64,000 bases of DNA. Origin: Aldrovandia affinis (Eukaryota; Chordata; Actinopteri; Notacanthiformes; Halosauridae). Made by a program: the position numbers and the translations under genes. The stretch covers positions 10,541,501 to 10,605,500 of the forward strand of contig JAINUG010000007.1 of NCBI GenBank assembly GCA_029706075.1, in the 5' to 3' direction. The notes below the pieces were generated by a model. That model had not been told where the DNA came from, ran no database searches, and saw only the letters and a list, made by a program, of their open reading frames with translations. Positions 23,449 to 64,000 of the stretch are shown piece after piece; the first letter of the stretch is position 1, and each line of letters opens with the position of its first letter.

Positions 23449-23866
23449 GGGTAGCTGCACAGGCCGGTATGTTGTGATTGCAAAGGAAGACAACTACAGG
23501 AAAACTAAAATTATTTGGATCATTGGGTGATAGTGTGGGTGGGACCAGCCGGGGAGACCGTCGAAAAGCAGAGACAGGGCGTCAGTGCACCCAGAAGATA
23601 CTATTCAATAAAAGATACCTGCACGTAAGTCAAGTCAGAATAGGTCTTTGCCCACGTAAATTTCGCAGACGTGGTCATTTTCAGATTAATATAGGTCCAA
23701 TTTGCCCTTATTTTTCCGCACATTTATTTTCTCACTTTGTTTAGTTGGAAAATTTTCAAGCTGGTCTTGAAATGTAGGCTATATAGAAAAAATATGAATT
23801 TATGTAATTCATATAAATATTAATTTACAATGATTTGGTGAAAATGAAATGTTAAAATAACAAATA

Positions 23867-24516
23867 GGGTGATTGGGCCATCAGGTAAATTGGGCCATCA
23901 GGTAAAATGAGCCATTTAAGGTTTGAGCGTCTCAGCTCTTAAAATTTTAACAGACAATGACTGCAAATGATATTAAACTGTTGCCACAACTGTACTTGAC
24001 ATGTAACAATTGACTTGATTGGTCTATGGTTGCTATGGTGGTCGGGGCAATGCCTCACATCGAGACTGCTGAGAGAACTTCAAGGTGAGTGGCCTGACAT
24101 ATGAAAATGTACTTGTCAATAATAAGGTTGATAAATCAATAAAAAACAAATGTACATCTATACATGATTATGTATACTACATGCTCTGATGGCCTCCATC
24201 AGATATAATGCTGATAGTTTGTTAATAAACTTATTTATTTATAAAAAAGCATTTTTTGTTAGTGGCTTAATTTACTTTAATGTGTTAAGGTAAATTGAGC
24301 CATGCATTTCAGCCAAAATGAGCCACCTTCTGAATTGAGTTTTAGTGGATATTTTGATGGTTCCTCTTATTAAAAGTAGGCTATTAATAGATTATTAGAT
24401 TATATTATTGTATATATTACATGCCTCTTTTCACATTTTCCCTTCTAATTATGTATGTGTGTGTTAGCTGTGGTCCAGGGCGCATCGTGAGCTAGCTCTC
24501 ACTATCTAGCGCTCAG

Positions 24517-24564
<48 letters not shown>

Positions 24565-25157
24565 TGATGATTGAGTGATTTACTGAAGCATCAGTCTAAA
24601 AGAGTAGCCTTGTCTTCCGTTTTAATATGACTTTCTTTACAGTTGTTCCGAGAGTATTTTTAATTCCAGATGTGCATGTGTAAGCCTGCATAGTTAGGCA
24701 CACACACACCACACACTCACACGCACACACACACACACACATGCATAGACACATTCATGTTCCAAAATGAGTTCCTAAAGTAATTGGTACTTCATGAATT
24801 AATTTTAATGTTATTCTTCATGAGTTCATTTAATGTTATTTAAATGCAATGTTTTAGTGTGTTGAGATTAAAGATGATTCGATTATTTTATGAGAAATGA
24901 CTCTGTTTTGATTTACAGTTTGAGTGGCTCATTTTAGCTGATCAGCCGGCCCATTTTACCTGAACACTGCTCATCTAAAAAAATGTGACAGCTGATGTTT
25001 TCAAAAGCTGTAGGGCCTGAACAATTATATTTTATTACATCAATTCAACACAAAAATATTAAAAACAGTCCTTATTAACCATAAAAACACAATTCAATGT
25101 CATACATTGCTTTTTTCTTAGTTTCCCAAGCGATTAACCAAAAAGTGGCCCAATTTA
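23867..25157. mobile_element. TA-flanked non-autonomous DNA element, copy 1
   Basis: Almost the whole length matches 32,166-33,527 in the same orientation, about 97 per cent identical by eye. Here both terminal parts are altered: the left TIR is shortened (GGGTGATTGGGCCA) and the right one ends at GTGGCCCAATTTAA. GGGCCAT, TGAGCCA and their complements recur near both ends. It holds (CA)n tracts and no transposase. Confidence 0.8.
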
Positions 25158-25213
25158 ATAGATAAATAATGTTTGTTTGTTTTAGATGTCCTCTTGTTTA
25201 AAAGGTGCAGATG

Positions 25214-25256
25214 TTCATCAGGATAATGTATTATTATTATTATTAACATTATTATT

Positions 25257-25292
<36 letters not shown>

Positions 25293-25312
25293 TAATACAT
25301 TATCCTGATGAA
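25214..25312. repeat. Long palindrome with (ATT/AAT)n loop
   Basis: TTCATCAGGATAATGTATTA at 25,214-25,233 pairs exactly with 25,293-25,312, and the ATT and AAT repeats between also pair, so almost 100 bp can fold back on itself. Confidence 0.9.
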
Positions 25313-25568
25313 AATTGACTGTAGTTTATTGGTTGTTTGATGCTACGTCACGGCAATAACGAAATAAACTATACAAAGCAAACGAGCATACACAAATGCT
25401 AAGACAATAAATATTCTTACTCTGTATACATCGCATTGACGCAAACGAAAAGTATTGACGCTGATTTCTGAAGAGAAGCATTTTCAGCAAAGGACGTCGC
25501 TGAAAGCTCACAAAAACATTTCCATGGAATAATTAAAACTTCACGCAAGACAAGCGATAATGTACATG

Positions 25569-25618
25569 ACTCATCTCATCTCATTGTCTAAGCCGCTTAT
25601 TCCTGGTCAGGGTCGCGA
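25569..25618 (-). mobile_element. 50-bp 5'-truncated SINE insertion with target duplication
   Basis: ATTGTCTAAGCCGCTTATTC plus CTGGTCAGGGTCGCG equals the tail of the SINE at 37,175-37,552, with a (CATCT)n end instead of (ATCC)n. ATAATGTACATG flanks it at 25,557-25,568 and 25,619-25,630, so this is a genuine retroposition of only the 3' end. Confidence 0.85.
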
Positions 25619-26229
25619 ATAATGTACATGTTACAAAACAAAATAAAACAACTACAAAAATCCAAAGCAGAATTTATTCAATTTGAATGAAACTCTGTAA
25701 GTAATTTAATTTAGTTTCCCCTGCATACGGCTGTGGGTTATTCGCCTTGGTTATTAGCATTGGAGAGTTGGTGGCCTGTAATTGCTTTGCAGAGGAAGAC
25801 AGTGTGGTCGATTTATATATGCCAATTGACACTTAACAGACTGAACGATCTATAAACTGTCTATAGGCTGTCAACAGCGTTGTTGTTGTTTTTTAATCAG
25901 AGCAAACGTCGAAATTAGTTTGCATTCTTGTGTCGCCATCTAGTGGGGTAGGTAAGCGGAATGTTTCTTGTTCATCACGGGAGATATGCTAATAGGCGGA
26001 AGAGTTAGAACCAGTTCATCTGGAGACTGAAGAACTTAAGGAATGAAGTGAGATGGAGGATGGAGTAACAACAACAACAACAATAATAATAATGCATATT
26101 TGTTATGCACCTAATATGTTGTGTACCCAATAACATATTGCAGCTTTAAAGATCCTCTGCAACGAAAATGTAGGCTACTTGTTTGGCTTTTAAGGCGCCA
26201 TTCAGAGTTTGTTTGTAGTTATATATAGC

Positions 26230-26330
26230 CAGGGCTGGACTGGCTATATAGTCTACCGGGCAGATTCCCGGTGGGCCGGTCTAGTTTTGGGCCGGTAGGG
26301 CCGGTAGAATTATTATATATATTTTTTTCT
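26230..26330. mobile_element. Partial hAT element, reverse-oriented relative of 22.4 kb
   Basis: CAGGGCTGGACTGGCTATAT and the next 90 bp match the complement of 22,595-22,686. No second inverted end was found within about 700 bp, so this is either truncated or one end of a longer relative. Confidence 0.7.
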
Positions 26331-28617
26331 AATAAAGAAAAATATTATAATACAATATAATTTATTGTCGTTTTCATGTTTAAATAATTATATCATAATG
26401 TCACCGGTGTGTGTTACAATTACACTGGTTAAAACCGTCGATTAGGGTCGCTAAATTCCTGATAATTCATATCGATCGACATAACGTATAACGGTTATGG
26501 TAAAATTGAATTTAAACATTAACATCATCTTACTCTCAACATTGTCAATGTACATTTATGAAATACTGAATACAACGTTAACAGAAACCATTTTTCAAAT
26601 ATAAAACAGATTAAAAGATAAAACGAAGCTAAACTCATTCGCCGGACCGCGTTGACCCACCACGCTCAACTGAGGAAAAGCAACATTATCGCATTTTGAC
26701 TGAGCTGTCACTCCAACTCTGACTGGCCAATAGTTTGATATTCTAAATGCCACCCCCATGAGACATTTGTTTCAAAACTAAAAGCAAAGAAATCCAGTTT
26801 GAAAGGTAAGAGGAAAAGTTCCAAAGCAAAGACCAGAGACAAGGAAGAAAAAAAACTAAAAGATTGCAATCGAAAGGAGCGTGAAATTACGTAATTGACG
26901 AGTGTCTTTTAGAGTGTTACATTTTTTACATTTTTAAATCAATTATTTTTTTGCCCTCAACACGCTCACATGTCATTTTTTGCTTGCAGTTTTATCTTAC
27001 ATAAAAATAAGATAAAACCGATCTCATAGATACTCGACTATTATAAGAGACCGGCAATTATTGAAATATCATTTAATGGATGTTTTACTATAGCTTGTCA
27101 ATCATTTAGAAACATGCCCACTTCTCCCTGTTACACTATAAAATCCAGCCCCAACAGCCTGTTCAATCAGATATGATTAAAGGGGAACACACCCAGATTT
27201 ATATAATTTAGTATTGTTTTCCTTACCACAAAAAAATGTGTTTAGATTGTTTTTGCCGGTCTCATAGCTGCTCCTGTAGCCGCCAAGCACAGCTTACAGT
27301 TCAGAGGAGGAAGTCCTGCCTGCTCCCATGTGAATGTATGGGCAATAAACTGGGAAAGTTGAGTTGGCACTTCCCTATTAACAGTCCTAGTAACAGGAAT
27401 TTCCAGGACGAAACTGCGAGCTGGAAACCATTAATCTCCAACGAGACGCCTTCATCATATAAAAAAAATAAGGATTGAAACGTTCAAAAAAATGTCTGGG
27501 GGTTATTCATTGAATTATTTATAATTGCAAGAGAATAACCAACTTCCAGCTTCCACACACAGGAACAAAATAGAGAGGAGTTTCTTCTCCAAACTTGAAC
27601 CAAACTTAATCCCTACTGGAACTGAACTGAAAACTGAACTCAAGCCCTCCTCTCCTGTCATATAATTACCTCACCCCACAGATTGGATAAGTAAACCCTT
27701 TTATTAAGGAATTGGGTGATCAATGTACAAGGTACAAAATTAAACAAAAACTGCAGGTCTCACAAGCCACTATGAAACATGACACTCTCATGGGAGTTGT
27801 AGTTTGATATTAATTTAGGCATTTTGCTTTTAAATTGATCACTTGATTCCTTAATAAAAGGGGTTATTAACAGCAAATAATTCAAAGAACAGTGCCCAAG
27901 CATCAATATGATGAAGGAAAGTTTGCGTCCCATTGAAAACAAATGGCTTCAAAATGGAGTTTCGTCCCGGACGTTACGCAACTTCAGTTTCTGCTTTCCC
28001 AGCATATTCTCACCTCCCTGAGAATTGTTGCAATATGATGTAATAAAAAAGAAATGATGCCTTGATGGCTTTTATTTTCTGACACTCTTATCAGTTGTGA
28101 GTCAGGAAATGTGTACATTCTTCTGGGCTGCTGGGATTCCCCTTGGGAGTGTGCACATGTGTGCTGTTGAGACTTACTCTGCTTCCAACATCTATCTGAA
28201 ATGAACAAGATTTCTGAAACATCTATAGTATTTTCACGTACAATCCCATGGCCCCATGACCACATGGTGAGTGTCAGGATATGTGGACCCTTTTATTGAG
28301 TTTATTGGGGATGCCTTACAGGACAGCAGTGCAGTAGTCCAGCCAGGAGGTGATGAGGGTGCCACGTCATGTGTTAGAGTGGAGTGCAATCTGGAGATGT
28401 TGCAGAAATGGAAGAAGGCAGCATGTGAAATTAATTTGACATGAGGTACAAAGAAGACTGTATTGTCCAAGAAGACACCAAGGCTCTTGATTTGGGTTGA
28501 GAGTGGAACTGAGGGTTTGGTGGGCTAGATTGTAGGAAGAACTTTAAATTTTCACTCTCAATGTGTACACTGGAGCTGGTGTTATTCATGAGATCACAGC
28601 TCAGAATAATAACAGCT
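26331..28617. other. Intergenic, no gene recognised
   Basis: AT-rich non-coding sequence. A stretch at about 28,290-28,530 (GCAGTAGTCCAGCCAGGAGG and following) resembles fish interspersed repeats but was not classified. Nothing else is supported. Confidence 0.3.
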
Positions 28618-28880
28618 CATGAACAGTTAGCACTCTTACAGCAGAGCAGTGTGTGACTCTGTAACTGGCACAACAAACTAAATGTGAGATGAGATGAGTT
28701 TTTATCTCATCTCATCCATAAGATGAGTTTTTATTATTTATTTTTTTACCGTTTTGCTCACAGATCACTAGGATGCTGTCAATGTAAGTCATATAATTTC
28801 ACATTTTTCTGAGGGAGAACCCCCAGACCCCGTTTTTGTTGGGACCCCCCCATCCAGCGTTCAACACAAAGTGACGCCCC
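28618..28880 (+). repeat. Dispersed repeat, second copy of the 14.9-kb one
   Basis: GTTAGCACTCTTACAGCAGA, ATCACTAGGATGCTGT, GGGAGAACCCCCAGACCCC and GACGCCCCTGA occur in the same order as at 14,879-15,190. A GAGAT/TCTCATC stretch at 28,683-28,726 can fold into a hairpin. Confidence 0.6.
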
Positions 28881-29984
28881 TGACAAGGCATGCTGGTTAC
28901 AGGAAATACTCACTGCACGTGAAGGTTTTCAGCTTCTCCATCATATAAATTCAGAAAAATTTGTTAATACTTCCTGTCTTTCTTCTTCTTATTTAAAAAT
29001 CTGTAAAATATGTCTCTGTCTTTTGGTTACTTGAAAATCAAGTAATATTTTCTCTTTCTGTTATATTTAATCATACTGTTGCATATTAATCTGCACAATG
29101 ATGTCTGTTGTAAGGTTGCAGGTTATTTGTTTATACTGGAAAAATAACACTGTGGAACAAAATCAGATCTGACAGATTGCCCACAGAGCTACATGCAGGC
29201 TACACACAGAGTACATGCTCCACAGACTACCAGCTGAACTGTGCAGTCACTGCATTGGAGGAGTACACTTCCTATGCAGCTGGTGCAGGCAGACTTCAGG
29301 TGCCCGAGTGATCATAGGAGTCACTCTTGTGTGACAAGACAAGGACAATCCCACTGATTGCAACCCTCCTTACCTGGGCAATGCTACCTGGCTGCTGACC
29401 CAAGTTGGCACTGGCACAGTCTCAGAGTGCCTGTTCTCAGTAACGCAGCTCCATCCGTGGGAGACTGTTGCTATGCTAATTTCTAACTCAATTTCGCACA
29501 ATCTCAATTTCACCATTGCATCTCAATCTTCGGGGATTTATTTCAAAACACTGTAGCATGTCTTGCCTACGACCTGGCGCTGGCACCAGCACGCAGGCAT
29601 CGCCGATCCTTTTGTCAACAGACATGAAAAGATAGGACAGAGTATGAAGACCGTGAACTATGCGCCCTTGCTCTCGTTATATGCAGACCGCAACCCCCCT
29701 ATCGCAAAGCCAGTCAGACAGTTCCGCGCGACGCACAGCGCATCCGCTCGGATTCCCATTTACGTCACTGTGGTATCACATGAACGAGCTGTGACCAATC
29801 GGAGACGCGCAACCGAAGTGCCTGGTTTCTTCACGAAGATAGAGGAAAGAGAAAAGGGAATCGTGCCAATGGGCTGCTGAAGAACAGAAAACACGAAACA
29901 TAACAATCTTCCATAGTTTCACCTTTTTTATTTTCGAAAATGAATTCTGGATTATATTATAATAGGGAATGGAGTACAACTGTA
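28881..29984. other. Upstream of CMIP, no gene seen
   Basis: Mixed sequence. The part after 29,560 becomes GC-rich and holds a CCAAT box (GACCAATCGG, about 29,794). It may belong to the CMIP promoter region. Confidence 0.3.
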
Positions 29985-63330
<33,346 letters not shown>

Positions 63331-63723
63331 GACATGTACATAGTGAACACAGTCTACACATACAAATGAAGTTCAAACCAAACAACACAAACTAACAAAT
63401 TGTTTTCTTGTTTGTTTCTTGATACAATAATCAACCATGTGAGATATGACTATGAAGTCACACAGATTGTAACTTCTTTTAAGCAATACAGTAAAACAGT
63501 GAAATGTTACCTTAAGGAGGATTTTTCCCCACATTCAATTTTTTAAATATGTTCATCTTTATTGTAGTACGAATGCAACAGTAGACCTAAGAATTATTCA
63601 AGCTAAAACAATGTTTCTGCATCTTCCTGTTCAACTTACTGAAACTGATCGCCCATAATGCATTTATTTCTCTTTTACATGCAACAATGCAAAAAACCAC
63701 ACATTGCAGTCTAGGACAATGAC
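63331..63723. other. CMIP intron 16, no gene
   Basis: AT-rich sequence, no coding or repeat signal recognised. Confidence 0.3.
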
Positions 63724-64000
63724 ACTGCATCCTAACATACCCCATCATGTTAAATAATACACTACGAACCGTGGAGACTGTCTGCATACGATCCGTCAAG
63801 TCAGCGCAGTAAGACCAAACCAAAACAAACCACAAACCAGTCAGATTACAGCAGGGATGGGGTCAAAATTGTCCCGTTTCATAGCAAGATTGGTCAGTGT
63901 GTGCTATTTCTACACACACAAATTTGATAGCTAACTGTAGAAACTACAGTATACGTTATCATATGACACCTAAGTTAGCTAAACTCAACAATACAGATTA
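63724..64000 (+). repeat. Dispersed repeat, second copy of 22.9 kb
   Basis: Same ordered blocks as 22,915-23,150, with a few insertions such as the CTGCATACGATCCGTCAAG part. Continues past the window end. Confidence 0.75.

Overview
The window looks like nuclear DNA of a ray-finned fish. It carries split vertebrate genes, long (TG/CA)n tracts, several Tc1-type transposons, hAT-type miniature elements with 8-bp target duplications, tRNA-headed SINEs, L2- and CR1-like LINE pieces and a BEL/Pao retroelement. All family names come from reading motifs and from memory of the families; no database was searched.

Two host genes are recognisable. FOXL1 (17,399-18,596, minus strand) is a single-exon forkhead factor. 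Its forkhead half and its C-terminal half lie in different frames, so the copy shown has a +1 shift from an assembly error or a real mutation. About 11.7 kb away and pointing the opposite way is CMIP (c-Maf-inducing protein), which starts at 30,311 on the plus strand and runs past the window end. I could place 16 consecutive coding exons, all with AG/GT boundaries, continuous phase and strong match to the vertebrate protein. The C-terminal leucine-rich part lies beyond 64,000.

Layout: 0-17 kb is a repeat-rich region. It holds a Tc1 scrap, a 45-bp minisatellite, an LTR fossil inside a LINE, and a Harbinger-like element (7,269-10,956) that contains an almost whole Tc1 transposon and abuts a TTAA-flanked piggyBac-like element. 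17-30 kb holds FOXL1, its upstream region and several non-autonomous DNA elements. 30-64 kb is CMIP. Intron 1 (10.4 kb) and intron 11 (10.35 kb) hold most of the mobile DNA, including a 5.9-kb BEL/Pao fossil in intron 11.

The most unusual signal is in the 3' part of CMIP. Three successive introns have tandemly copied splice-acceptor sequence. Intron 13 holds repeated TGCAG-type acceptors. Intron 14 ends in a 35-bp array (ten units) of pyrimidine tract plus AG that runs straight into exon 15. Intron 15 holds three extra copies of the acceptor and first 54 coding bases of exon 16. Other points of interest are two 1.3-kb near-identical TA-flanked elements with terminal inverted repeats and no transposase, and a 1.25-kb element with a repeated GGTTGCGCCACCTGAC motif.
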